A stretch of 20,726 nucleotides of DNA from Candidatus Latescibacterota bacterium (GTDB lineage Bacteria > Latescibacterota > UBA2968 > UBA8231), in assembly GCA_022825185.1 (NCBI GenBank), contig JAJDYK010000045.1:1-20726 (forward strand). The letters run 5' to 3'. Below are positions 7,980-16,126 of the stretch, one piece after another. Position numbers and translations under genes: made by a program. How positions within the stretch are numbered: position 1 is the stretch's first letter; each line of letters begins with the position of its first letter. Below the pieces are notes generated by a model. It had not been told where the DNA came from. It searched no databases and saw only the letters and a list, made by a program, of their open reading frames with translations.

Positions 7980-10946
7980 CTACTTGAGTAACAGCATCTT
8001 CTCGACTGCGAGGAACTTTCCACCGGCTTGGAGGCGGTAGAAATAGATCCCCGCCGACACGCGGTGCCCGCTGTCGTCGGTCGCGTCCCATTCTACTCCG
8101 TGGTGCCCGGTGCTCTGGTGCTCGGCGACGAGGGTGCGAACCGCTTGGCCAACGACATTATAGACGGTCAGTTCCACATCCATCGCGGTCGGTAGCGCAT
8201 ATTTGATCGTCATCGTTGGGTTGAACGGATTCGGATAGTTATGCGATTCAAACGTCAGCGGCGGGTTGACGCCCTTGGCGGAGGCTAGGGACGGTATCGC
8301 TGCGTCGGTCAGCGTGATTGTTGCCGAGCCGCCAGCCAAGCCCTCAATCTCACTGTTGAGCGCGATCGTCTCGTTGCCCTCGTCCTCATCGTCGGCGATT
8401 GGATTGATGAAGAGGGATGTCGCACCTGCTGTCGAGCCGGCTGGAATCACAAGTAGCGGATCGAACAGCGCAGCGTAATCTAGGTCGCGCTGGGCGGTTG
8501 AAGCAGCGTCGATGGAGAGGGTTGCGGTCGCGTCTTGGGGCAATGCCTTGCCGTCTAAGGTCGCCGTTATTGTAATCTCGGTCGTCCCGGCCCCCTCCTG
8601 TACCGTGTGTGGATTCACCGACAGCGCGATGGACGTGCTCGTTGTTTCGTCGTCGGTGATCTTTATATGCGTCTGGGCCGAGCCACCGGATGCGGTGGCC
8701 TGCACCCCCAAGAACGTATTGCCATCTGTCTTGTCGTTGTCGAAGGGGGTGAGGCGAAGCGTCGTCGTCGCTTGGGTAGCGCCGGCTGCAATGGATACTG
8801 ACCCCGCCAGTGTTGCAGAGTAATCCACATCGCGCACGGCTGCTATGCCTTGGGTGGGCGCGACAATAGTGAAGCGGACGGTTTCGGCCGCGGGGGCGGC
8901 CGCAGCCAAGGTAGCGGTCAGCATGATTTCCGTCGTCTTGCCATCCTCTCGCAGTGCCGAATGAGTCGATGCCACGCTTGCGACTGCAACCACGGGTGGC
9001 GGGGCCTCAGAGACCGCGATTTTGAAGGTCAGGACTGCGCTTTCGGGTTTGGTAACGTCGCCGTCGATCACTGTGTAGATGATGGTGGCTGTTCCGACCT
9101 CGGTCGGCGTGCCGGCAAGGGTCCGCGTGGCTCGGTCAAATGACAGGCCAGCGGGCAGCGTGTTTGAGACGCTGTACGTCAGGTTGCCATCGCCCGTAGC
9201 TGGCGGTAGTTCCAGCGGTTGCATCGCCTTGCCAACCGTGGCCGAGATGTCCGCTTGGTTCTCGACGAAGGTAGGTGTTGTGTCACCTGTCGAACTTACA
9301 TCCGCCGGCGTCCCCGTATCTTTCAGCGTGATCGTCGCGGTGCCGACCTCGATTTCCTTCCTAGCGTCGCTTTTGGGATTTTTCAGCGCTTTTAGGATGA
9401 TCTTCTCGTCCGCGTCTTCTATCCCGTCGTCATTGGGAGTGATGAAGATGGTCTGTACGCCCTGTACTTGGCCAGCCGGAATCGTCACCGAGCGCAGGAG
9501 TGCTGTGAAGTCGATAGCGTGCGTCGCCGTAGCAGCATCACTCGTATCGAGGACCAAGACCACGGTCACGTCCTGCGCCAATACCTTGCCGTCTAAAGTT
9601 GCGGTCACCGCAATCTCCGTTTCGCCCGCGTCCTCCCTCAGTTCACTAGGACTCACCTCCAGCGTTATGTTCTCGCTTGTGGTCTCGTCGTCGGTGATCT
9701 TGATCGCCGTGAGCAAATGAGTTGTGCCGACCGTGGCCGTCAGCTTGAAAGCCTTGGCCGAATCCACCCGCTCGTTGTCGATGGGGGTGAGGGTAAGCGT
9801 CGTCGTCCCTACGGTCTCACCTTGCCGAATAGTGAGACTGCCTATGGTCGCGGTGTAATGCACATCGCGTATCGCAGGTTTTGCGTCCGAGAAAAATTCG
9901 TTGAAGGCGTCGCTGCCGCTGAGATCATCGACATTGCCCATCATAGTGAACAGCACCTCTGCATCCGCCGCTAGGGCGTCATGCAACTCAACCGTCAGCT
10001 CGATGTTCGTCGGTCCCTGATCCTCGCGTATCACGCTAGGCCTCGCCGTCAGCCCTTTAATAGCAGCAGCGGGAGGATCCGTTAGCTCGATTTGTTGGTG
10101 GCCAATGGCTATGCTGGGGTGGGAACTGGGCCGGCCCACTAGCCGGATAATGCCAGTCCCACGAGCCTTGGGAGTAATGGTAATCGTCGTCTGGCTCGAC
10201 GCCTTGTTCCTTGGGATTGTTATACGGCCCAAGTTCGTCACCGTGTAATCGACATCGCGCACTGCGTGGTTTGGTTCGGTCTGAATACCCAAATTAAAAG
10301 TCAGAGGCGTGGTTAGCACGTTTCCGTTTAATTCTGCTCTTACGACAATATCGGTCGCACCCGCCTCCTTGCTGAGCGCAGACTCAGAAACCCAGAGAGA
10401 GATATTCGTACTTGCCTTGTCGTCGTCGGCCAAGTGAATACGTGGCCCGGTGGTTACTTTATGAGCACCGACATTGCCCGTGATCTGGAGAACGAGATCG
10501 TCGCCGTCGCCCGGATTATCCTCAGGGGAGTCGTCGCAGGTTCCTGCTCCTTCGTCGTGGGTATCGTTTCCCTTGAGTTCGTCGTCAATGGGAATAAAGA
10601 TTATCGCTCCGGTCGCCTCGCTCCTGCCCGCTGGAATGATGAGCGTGGGTAGTGTTATGCGGTAGCGACTGTTGAGTCTAGAACTACAACCCTCTAGACT
10701 TTCGATCCCCAAGGCCACATAGGTATCCCTTTCGACGGTCTCGACCGAGGTGGTGCTCGGGTCGCCTGCGTAATTTTGGGCTGTTACCTCGATCGCGGTC
10801 TCACCGGCATCCTCGCGTACCAGGACATAGTTACTGGGGTAATACTCGTGGTTCAGCGTTAGCTTGATGGCCGCTGCTGCCTCACCTGCCCATCCGAATA
10901 CCCCACTAGCGGCCATCAACCACAGCAACCACTGTGTGCGAATCAT
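7980..10946 (-). CDS. Large secreted Calx-beta/Ig-domain protein with C-terminal FlgD-like (T9SS-type) sorting module
   Basis: The 988-residue protein starts with a signal peptide (positive N-terminus, hydrophobic LLWLMAASGVFGWA, cleavage probably after GEAAAA near residue 26). The rest is a series of beta-sandwich modules. Calx-beta-like units with the recurring pattern 'REDAG-T-I-VTA', 'RDVDYTAT', 'IPAG' and 'ITP-DD' lie at about 40-175, 180-290, 300-418, 424-543, 655-765 and 768-881. A putative Ig (He_PIG-like) domain lies at about 556-645 (LPAGLSFDRATRTLAGTPTEVGT). The C-terminus (about 900-988) has SHNYPNPFNPTMTIKY, LTVYNVVGQAVRTLV, VSAGIYFYRLQAG and KMLLLK, the FlgD-like/type A sorting module common in FCB-group secreted proteins. 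A perfect AAGGAGG lies 7 nt before the ATG at 10946. It is probably exported and cell-surface attached, perhaps calcium-binding or adhesive; no enzymatic domain is seen. Confidence 0.88.
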   Translation of the reverse strand: MIRTQWLLWLMAASGVFGWAGEAAAAIKLTLNHEYYPSNYVLVREDAGETAIEVTAQNYAGDPSTTSVETVERDTYVALGIESLEGCSSRLNSRYRITLPTLIIPAGRSEATGAIIFIPIDDELKGNDTHDEGAGTCDDSPEDNPGDGDDLVLQITGNVGAHKVTTGPRIHLADDDKASTNISLWVSESALSKEAGATDIVVRAELNGNVLTTPLTFNLGIQTEPNHAVRDVDYTVTNLGRITIPRNKASSQTTITITPKARGTGIIRLVGRPSSHPSIAIGHQQIELTDPPAAAIKGLTARPSVIREDQGPTNIELTVELHDALAADAEVLFTMMGNVDDLSGSDAFNEFFSDAKPAIRDVHYTATIGSLTIRQGETVGTTTLTLTPIDNERVDSAKAFKLTATVGTTHLLTAIKITDDETTSENITLEVSPSELREDAGETEIAVTATLDGKVLAQDVTVVLVLDTSDAATATHAIDFTALLRSVTIPAGQVQGVQTIFITPNDDGIEDADEKIILKALKNPKSDARKEIEVGTATITLKDTGTPADVSSTGDTTPTFVENQADISATVGKAMQPLELPPATGDGNLTYSVSNTLPAGLSFDRATRTLAGTPTEVGTATIIYTVIDGDVTKPESAVLTFKIAVSEAPPPVVAVASVASTHSALREDGKTTEIMLTATLAAAAPAAETVRFTIVAPTQGIAAVRDVDYSATLAGSVSIAAGATQATTTLRLTPFDNDKTDGNTFLGVQATASGGSAQTHIKITDDETTSTSIALSVNPHTVQEGAGTTEITITATLDGKALPQDATATLSIDAASTAQRDLDYAALFDPLLVIPAGSTAGATSLFINPIADDEDEGNETIALNSEIEGLAGGSATITLTDAAIPSLASAKGVNPPLTFESHNYPNPFNPTMTIKYALPTAMDVELTVYNVVGQAVRTLVAEHQSTGHHGVEWDATDDSGHRVSAGIYFYRLQAGGKFLAVEKMLLLK

Positions 10947-11255
10947 TACTCAGCCTCCTTCTTGCCTAGGGAGCGCATCCCCGATTGTGAAAGTGAAAAC
11001 TTTAGCAGGAGGACGATTTCGTCCGTCCTTGCCTTGGCACACGGAGGCGGTCAAGACATACGGCACCGCGAAAATAGAGCCGTACAGACCACTAGCGCCC
11101 GGCAGCAAGTGGAGTGCGAAGGAGGTCGGCGGTCTCTTGGGATAATCCGAGAGATCGCTATCTAACGAAGGAGGAAATAAGAGAGAGTAAGTGTTTGTTT
11201 TAAGGAAACTTACGGTGTATTGACGGGAAGTCTTGGAACTGGAAGGGGGTTGTAG

Positions 11256-11280
11256 CCACAGCAGTAGGTTCTGCCTGTGG
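11256..11280. repeat. Short hairpin in intergenic region
   Basis: CCACAG pairs with CTGTGG, extended by CAG/CTG across a one-base bulge, leaving a 6-nt loop. No U-rich tail follows on either strand, so it is not a standard terminator. Function unknown. Confidence 0.35.
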
Positions 11281-11492
11281 CAACGTCATATTAGGTGGTG
11301 ATTACTATCTTCCCGGTTATTCTTGCGACGGGCGGAATCTCCGTTGCGGTACTACGCCAAAAAGGGTAGTGAAAAGGTGAAGGCGTTGTCAAGAAGGTCG
11401 CCAAGGAAAGTGTTGGGGTTAGAGCGTCGATTGGGACTGGAGTGCGGTTTAGCACTAGCACCAATACCTTTAGGCGGTGCATCTGTGAATGT

Positions 11493-11520
11493 TTGACGCA
11501 GTATGATAAATGTATATTTT
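11493..11520 (+). promoter_or_regulatory. Possible promoter for the ATPase gene
   Basis: TTGACG (11493-11498) is a good -35 match. TATTTT (11515-11520) lies 16 bp further, followed by AT-rich sequence up to the gene at 11585. The -10 match is weak and the sigma preference of this organism is unknown. Confidence 0.3.
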
Positions 11521-11539
11521 AACCCTATAAAAATATGCG

Positions 11540-11557
11540 TGTGAGAATTTTATCACA
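11540..11557. repeat. Inverted repeat TGTGA-N8-TCACA upstream of the ATPase gene
   Basis: Perfect 5-bp arms lie 28-45 bp upstream of the ATPase start and downstream of the candidate promoter, a place where a repressor could bind. The arms equal those of a CRP site, but the spacer is 8 instead of 6, so CRP binding is not claimed. It may be an operator, possibly autoregulatory. Confidence 0.3.
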
Positions 11558-11584
11558 GTTGTATTATGTGCGTAGAGGAATGAC

Positions 11585-12961
11585 GTGTTTCGAGCCACAA
11601 TTTACGATCTGAAAAAATGGCAGACCAAACCAAAGCGCAAGCCGCTCGTGGTTCGGGGAGCCCGGCAGGTGGGGAAGACCTATCTGATCCGGCAATTCGG
11701 ACGTGAGTGCTTCCACAATACGGTGGAGTTGAATTTCGAAAGACAACCAGAACGGGCACAGTTATTTGCGTCCAAAGACCCCAACCAGATTCTCCCGTTG
11801 ATCGAGTTGCAGTACGACGCGGCTATCAACCCCGGAGAAACGCTCCTGTTCCTCGATGAGATCCAAGCGGCTCCACAGGTTTTTGAGGCGCTGCGCTACT
11901 TCTTTGAGGAGCGCCCCGATATTCACGTCATCGCCGCGGGTTCACTGCTCGAATTCGCGCTGACAGAGCCATCCTTTGCAGTGCCTGTCGGCCGCATTGA
12001 ATACCTGTACCTCGGTCCTATGACCTTTGAGGAGTTCCTGCTGGCCCAAGGCAAAGAGCGCCTCGTTTCCTTTATCCGTTCCTTTGAGTTCCCCACTACC
12101 ATACCCGATCCTTTGCACCGTCAGCTAATGGACGCGGTGAGGCAGTACTTGGTGGTGGGAGGGATGCCGGCCAGTGTGTTTGCTTACACTGGGTCTGCGT
12201 CGCTTGCCGATACCGAGTCGGAGAAACAATCGATACTCGAGACCTTTGCCGAGGATTTTGGCAAGTACGCGCTCCGAGCCGATCCCGACCGGCTGCGCAA
12301 GGTGTTCACCCGCCTGCCGCTACTGATCGGTCAGCGGCTGAAATACGCCCATATTGACCGGGACGATCAGGCGCGGAATTTGGCCCATGCCTTGTCGTTG
12401 TTGTGCAAGGCTCTGGTCGCTTGGCGCGTCCATCACAGTGCCTGCAATGGCGTCCCGCTACGGGCGGAAATCAAAGAGACTGTATTTAAGCCGCTGTTCC
12501 TCGACGTCGGTTTGATGTCTAGTGCCTGTGGCCTCAATCTGCTGGACTTTGCCAGTGCAACGGACGTGCTGCAAGTGAACCAAGGGAGTGTTTGCGAGCA
12601 GTTTGTCGGACAACATCTGCTCTACGGGCAGCCTTCCTTCGTCCGACCGGAGCTGTTCTTCTGGACGCGGGAGAAGGCGTCTTCCAATGCCGAGGTCGAT
12701 TACGCGATTAGCGTGGGTACTAAAATCATCCCCGTCGAAGTTAAGGCAGGGAAGACCGGCACGCTCAAGTCGTTACAGGTATTTCTCAAGGCCAAGGCGC
12801 AGAACATAGGAGTGCGCGTAAACAGTGGTCCTCCCACTTGGCATACGGCCAGCTACGCCTTGCCTGGGATGGCGGACCAATCCTTTGAATTGGTCTCGAT
12901 TCCTTTTTATTTGGTGGGGCAACTGCGGCGGCTACTCAGAGAAAAACAAGGCGGAGGCTAG
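11585..12961 (+). CDS. AAA+ ATPase with C-terminal DUF4143 domain
   Basis: The 458-residue protein has the layout of the widespread ATP-binding AAA_14/DUF4143 family. Walker A is GARQVGKT at residues 25-32, Walker B is LLFLDE at 87-92, and a sensor-like AAGSLLEF lies at 117-124. The C-terminal DUF4143 part has LFFWTREKASSNAEVDYAI followed by KIIPVEVKAGKTG. That D-x(n)-ExK arrangement (VDYAI, VEVKAG) resembles a PDDEXK nuclease-like core, as noted for the family. Members are abundant, often strain-specific and of unknown cellular role. The GTG at 11585 has GAGGA about 6 nt upstream; an overlapping ATG at 11580 is in another frame. It stands alone, with an AT-rich leader unlike the surrounding genes, which suggests acquisition by transfer. 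Confidence 0.88.
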   Translation: MFRATIYDLKKWQTKPKRKPLVVRGARQVGKTYLIRQFGRECFHNTVELNFERQPERAQLFASKDPNQILPLIELQYDAAINPGETLLFLDEIQAAPQVFEALRYFFEERPDIHVIAAGSLLEFALTEPSFAVPVGRIEYLYLGPMTFEEFLLAQGKERLVSFIRSFEFPTTIPDPLHRQLMDAVRQYLVVGGMPASVFAYTGSASLADTESEKQSILETFAEDFGKYALRADPDRLRKVFTRLPLLIGQRLKYAHIDRDDQARNLAHALSLLCKALVAWRVHHSACNGVPLRAEIKETVFKPLFLDVGLMSSACGLNLLDFASATDVLQVNQGSVCEQFVGQHLLYGQPSFVRPELFFWTREKASSNAEVDYAISVGTKIIPVEVKAGKTGTLKSLQVFLKAKAQNIGVRVNSGPPTWHTASYALPGMADQSFELVSIPFYLVGQLRRLLREKQGGG

Positions 12962-13178
12962 TGCCGCGAAGCGTCGGAGCCGCAGTACCGCGACAGCACG
13001 AAATGCGATGCTGGGAGGTAGTGGTGCCGGAGCTAGTGTTTGAGCCGGAGAGCGAGTAATTTAAGAGGCGGTCTCCTTGGGTTGGAAGGTACAGGATGGC
13101 GTGGAGCGGTGTCAATGCGCCTGAGATTAGAAGAGCAATATCCGTGCCCGTTCAAGGCATAGTACTCGCGTGGCAAGG

Positions 13179-13208
13179 TTGACATCGCGTAGGCCAGCGG
13201 CCTTATTT
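13179..13208 (+). promoter_or_regulatory. Possible promoter for the small flavoprotein gene
   Basis: A perfect TTGACA (13179-13184) is followed after 18 bp by TTATTT (13203-13208), 35 bp before the ATG at 13244. The -35 is convincing and the -10 is weak. Confidence 0.35.
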
Positions 13209-13243
13209 GCGCCCTCTAACCAACAGTCAAAGGAGCCTGAAAA

Positions 13244-13795
13244 ATGCCGGATATTATCGTCGTTGGAGATGGGCCGGGTGGATTGAGCGCCGCGCTCTTT
13301 CTCGCCAAAAACGACATGAGCGTTACCGTCTTTGGCCAAGACAAGACCCTCATGCACAAGGCCATGCTGTACAATTATTTGGGCATCCCCAAGATCGCCG
13401 GACCCGAGTTCCAGCAGATCGGCCGCGAGCAGGTGCGCGGCTTTGGTGGGGAGATTCAGGACGTCGAAGTCAGCCGCGTCGAAAAGGGCGAGGGGGGCTT
13501 TGTCGTCGAGACCGCTGATGGCCAAAGCCACCAGTCTCAATATCTGATCTTGGTTACCGGGCCGAGCAACCCGCTGGCCGAAAGCTTGGGCGTGGCCAAA
13601 GAAGCCGATGGGTTGGCGGCCGACCGCAATGGCCGCACCTCGGTTGAAGGGCTATACGTCATTGGCTGGAGCACTCGCCTGAAGAAGATCCAGGCCATTA
13701 TCTCCGCTGGCGACGGAGCCTGCGCCGCACTGGACATCCTCTCGGCCAAAGCCGGTGAGGACATCCACGACTTCGACCTGATCGAAGACGAGTAG
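13244..13795 (+). CDS. Minimal thioredoxin-reductase-like FAD-dependent oxidoreductase
   Basis: The 183-residue protein begins with a Rossmann dinucleotide motif (IIVVGDGPGGLSAALFLAK, residues 4-22). It ends with a thioredoxin-reductase-type C-terminal FAD segment, GLYVIGWSTRLKKIQAIISAGDGACAALDIL. Between them is an FAD-domain stretch with LVTGPSNPLAESLGV. It is a little over half the usual length of about 310 residues: the inserted NAD(P)H domain and the CxxC redox centre are missing, leaving only a contiguous FAD-binding half. Both ends fit the family, so this looks like a genuine compact form rather than a truncation. It probably binds FAD and needs a partner for electron input. AAAGGAG lies about 9 nt before the ATG. 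It converges with the Gfo/Idh gene, with one base between their stops. Confidence 0.8.
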   Translation: MPDIIVVGDGPGGLSAALFLAKNDMSVTVFGQDKTLMHKAMLYNYLGIPKIAGPEFQQIGREQVRGFGGEIQDVEVSRVEKGEGGFVVETADGQSHQSQYLILVTGPSNPLAESLGVAKEADGLAADRNGRTSVEGLYVIGWSTRLKKIQAIISAGDGACAALDILSAKAGEDIHDFDLIEDE

Positions 13796-13796
13796 G

Positions 13797-14759
13797 CTAC
13801 AGCGCGACGACGCGTCCTTCTATGGCGGCTTGGGTGGCCGCGAGCGTCACGGCTAAGGTCTTGACCGCCTCGGCGTAGGAGCAGCGGATACCCGAGGCAT
13901 CGCCGGTTTGCACGGCTCGGAGAAAGGCGCGGTCCTCGGCTTGCGTTGGGTTGTTGCCCTGTTCGACGACCTCTTGGCCGCTGGGGCGGTCGATGGTGAG
14001 CGCGCCGGATGCGATGCGCAGGACTTGGTTTTTCTGGTAGAGATCCAAGCCCACATGCCCGCCTGTGGCGAGCATACAGGCCGAGGTGATGCTGGCCACC
14101 GCGCCGCTTTGGAAGCGGAGATTGGTGACAGTGGCGTCGTGGACATCGTAGTTGGGGACGTCTTCCATCAGGCCGGTGCGCGCCATGGCGTGGACGCTTT
14201 CCACCTCTCCGAGCAGGTAGCGGGCCAAGTCGAAGATGTGCGTGGTCTGTTCGACGATCTGGCCGCCGCTCTCGGCCAATACCCGCCACCAAGACACCCC
14301 GGGCATGCCGCCCATCCAAGCGCCAAGGGCAAACCCCACTGGCTCGTCGCCGAGGAGTTCGATTGCTTTGGCGGTTGTATCCATGTAGCGCCAGTGATAG
14401 CCCACGGCGCTGATCAGGTTTTGGGCGTGGAGAGCCGCTTCCACAGCGCGGGCCTGTTCTAGGGAAGTCGCCACGGGTTTTTCGACGAAAATGGGCAAGC
14501 CGCGCTCAATGGCCGCTAGTTCGGGCTGGGCGTGGGCAAAAGGCGGCAGGCAGATATAGACCGCGTCTAGGGACTCGCTATCGTACAGGGCTTCGTAGTG
14601 GCTGTAGGCCCTGCCGCCGTACTCGCTGGCTGCGGCGAGCGCCTTTTCTTCGACTACGTCGCAAAAGGCAACCAACTCGGCCTCGTCGAGTTGGGCGAGG
14701 GTGCGCAGGTGGTGGTTGGCGATGCCGCCCGTGCCGACAAAGCCGATTTTAATCGTCAT
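13797..14759 (-). CDS. Gfo/Idh/MocA-family oxidoreductase
   Basis: The 320-residue protein carries the N-terminal NAD(P)-binding motif GTGGIANHH (residues 9-17), the catalytic-lysine signature EKPVA (93-97, K94) and GGQIVEQTTHIFDLARYLLG (about 165-184) with H174 and D177. This is the layout of sugar or inositol dehydrogenases and related dehydrogenases of the family. It would oxidise a hydroxyl on a sugar or cyclitol in the cytosol; the substrate cannot be read from sequence. Length is near the family norm. The ATG at 14759 has no clear Shine-Dalgarno. Convergent with the small flavoprotein and divergent from the methyltransferase, it is a single-gene transcription unit. Confidence 0.9.
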   Translation of the reverse strand: MTIKIGFVGTGGIANHHLRTLAQLDEAELVAFCDVVEEKALAAASEYGGRAYSHYEALYDSESLDAVYICLPPFAHAQPELAAIERGLPIFVEKPVATSLEQARAVEAALHAQNLISAVGYHWRYMDTTAKAIELLGDEPVGFALGAWMGGMPGVSWWRVLAESGGQIVEQTTHIFDLARYLLGEVESVHAMARTGLMEDVPNYDVHDATVTNLRFQSGAVASITSACMLATGGHVGLDLYQKNQVLRIASGALTIDRPSGQEVVEQGNNPTQAEDRAFLRAVQTGDASGIRCSYAEAVKTLAVTLAATQAAIEGRVVAL

Positions 14760-14892
14760 GGAAAATTTGATCCGTGGTTAGAGGTTTGTTTCCATCCTGT
14801 TTAGGGGATGCAAGGACTGAGAACTAGGCCATTTAGAATAATGAGTGGCATAGTATGGAGGCTATACCGCCGTTGTCAAGAGACCGTCGATA

Positions 14893-15633
14893 ATGAATAC
14901 AACTCAAAAAAGCCAGCTCAGTGACTACAAGGCCCACTACAAGGCCGATGCTGAGGCGATTGTCGATCCTCAAGCATTAGACCCGAGGCGTCGTGCCTCG
15001 GAAGAGCGGCGGCTGGAGACACTCGTACGCCTACTCGATTTGCATGGTGGCGAACGCGTCCTCGACGTCGGGTGTGGATCGGGCTGGCTGGGGGCGTACT
15101 GCCATCGCCAAGGTGCCCTAGTCTGTGCTATGGACATCGGCTGGGTAGGGGTAGCTGGTGCCAAGGCCCGCTTTGCGGAAGCAGCCTATCAGGTCGGCGA
15201 TTTGTACTATCTTCCCTTTGCGGCCGAGTGTTTCGATGCGGTAGTGCTTTCCGAAGTGGTCGAACACCTCGAAGACATTGACGCGGCCCTAGCTGAGGCG
15301 CGGCGGGTGTTGCGCCCGAGGGGACGACTGGTGGTGAGTGTGCCGTACCGCGAGACCATTGTCGAGCACCTGTGTATCCACTGCAATAGACTAACGCCAG
15401 CCAACGCGCATCTCCACCGCTTTGACGAGGAGACGCTGGCCGCCTATCTCCAAAGCCAGGGCTTCGAAATACACACGGTGCGATTGATGACCAACAAACT
15501 GCTGGAGCTGGCGGGATTTCCTGGCTTGAGTGCTGGCTGGCCCTATGCAGCTTGGCGCTTGGCCGACGCGCTCTTGAACAAGATCGTGCCTAAACCGGCC
15601 TTCCTTTGCATGTTGAGCGTCCGCGGCGACTGA
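14893..15633 (+). CDS. Class I SAM-dependent methyltransferase
   Basis: The 246-residue protein has motif I VLDVGCGSGWLG at 56-67, an acidic D81 at the end of the second strand, and the SEVVEHLED loop at about 120-128, as in Methyltransf_11-type enzymes. A CIHCNRLTPANAHLHRFDEE stretch at 161-180, with C161 and C164, follows the core and occurs in some small-molecule and quinone/lipid-type methyltransferases. Substrate unknown. The ATG at 14893 has only a weak ribosome binding site. It is transcribed divergently from the Gfo/Idh gene across a 133-bp gap and has no clear operon partner downstream. Confidence 0.85.
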   Translation: MNTTQKSQLSDYKAHYKADAEAIVDPQALDPRRRASEERRLETLVRLLDLHGGERVLDVGCGSGWLGAYCHRQGALVCAMDIGWVGVAGAKARFAEAAYQVGDLYYLPFAAECFDAVVLSEVVEHLEDIDAALAEARRVLRPRGRLVVSVPYRETIVEHLCIHCNRLTPANAHLHRFDEETLAAYLQSQGFEIHTVRLMTNKLLELAGFPGLSAGWPYAAWRLADALLNKIVPKPAFLCMLSVRGD

Positions 15634-15717
15634 GCCGTGGGGAGGGGTGAGGAGCCGTCGTGACCTGGACCAATTCGCAAGACCGCGCAGAACTGACCCA
15701 CACTTGGCGGGGATGCC

Positions 15718-16005
15718 TTAGTCGCTGAGCAGGGCGCTGGCGATTTCCTCCCACTCTTCGGGCAGCGACGCCTCGCTGTGGGGCTTTTGCGCCCGCCGGT
15801 ACCAATAGCCGGCGTTGCTTTCGTCGCCTTCGACCCGGTGTAAATAAGCGTGGACCCAAGCGCCGATGGGGTCGGGCGCTTGCTGGGCTAGCTCGTGGGC
15901 TTTGTCCCATTGGCCCTTGGCATCGTACCAGAGGGCTTGCAGGGCTTGGGAGGTCTCCGGCGGGGTTTGTTCTTGCAGGCTCAGTTTGAAGGCTTTGAGG
16001 TCCAT
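15718..16005 (-). CDS. Conserved-looking small hypothetical protein (95 aa)
   Basis: The product is acidic and rich in tryptophan and alanine, with alternating helix-like segments (ETSQALQALWYDAKGQWDKAHELAQ, then AWVHAYLHRVEGDESNAGYWYRRA). No named family is recognised; the helix-pair spacing is reminiscent of a TPR-like fold, but this is inference. The ATG at 16005 is chosen because TTGGAGC lies about 8 nt upstream; a TTG at 16020 in the same frame has no ribosome binding site. No signal peptide or transmembrane segment is seen. It is divergent from the homoserine dehydrogenase gene. Confidence 0.7.
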   Translation of the reverse strand: MDLKAFKLSLQEQTPPETSQALQALWYDAKGQWDKAHELAQQAPDPIGAWVHAYLHRVEGDESNAGYWYRRAQKPHSEASLPEEWEEIASALLSD

Positions 16006-16080
16006 AATGGTCGGCTCCAATCGTCGGGTGTGCTTATAATATAGGCCATCTCAGGGCGGCTATCCACTAGGGTGCCCGCC

Positions 16081-16110
16081 TTGCCAAAAAAGCGCGTCGT
16101 CGTCTATATT
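16081..16110 (+). promoter_or_regulatory. Promoter of the threonine-pathway operon
   Basis: TTGCCA (16081-16086) and TATATT (16105-16110), each five of six to the housekeeping consensus, are separated by 18 bp. Transcription would start near 16117, only about 10 nt before the ATG at 16127, so initiation at the in-frame ATG at 16154 is also possible. No attenuator or T-box leader fits in this space. Confidence 0.5.
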
Positions 16111-16126
16111 TAGAGGCTTTAACTTG

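Larger units (their letters stand above)
10947..11584. other. 638-bp intergenic region without a convincing gene
   Basis: It separates two divergently transcribed genes (the secreted protein on minus and the ATPase on plus). No reading frame in it has the composition, start signal and length of a gene. The left half is GC-rich, including a 52-codon frame at 10987-11145 without a ribosome binding site. The last 100 bp before the ATPase are markedly AT-rich. Visible structures are a hairpin at 11256-11280 and an inverted repeat at 11540-11557, both listed separately. It may be the scar of an insertion or a degraded gene. Confidence 0.6.

Noticed and set aside
9079..9720. 213-residue open frame on the plus strand
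   Set aside because: Antisense to the repeat-rich secreted-protein gene; low-complexity Ser/Val composition.
10987..11145. 52-codon frame with GTG start (VKVKTLAGGRF...)
   Set aside because: The composition is not absurd, but there is no ribosome binding site or recognisable family; kept only as part of the intergenic description.
11168..11223. AAGGAGG followed by a 10-codon GTG frame, as a leader peptide
   Set aside because: The spacing of about 16 nt is too long and the frame is not linked to a downstream biosynthetic gene.
11540..11557. CRP binding site
   Set aside because: The half-sites match TGTGA/TCACA, but the spacer is 8 bp rather than the required 6.
13537..14319. 260-residue open frame on the minus strand
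   Set aside because: Alternate frame of the Gfo/Idh gene running into the antisense of the flavoprotein; Arg/Pro/His-rich composition typical of shadows.
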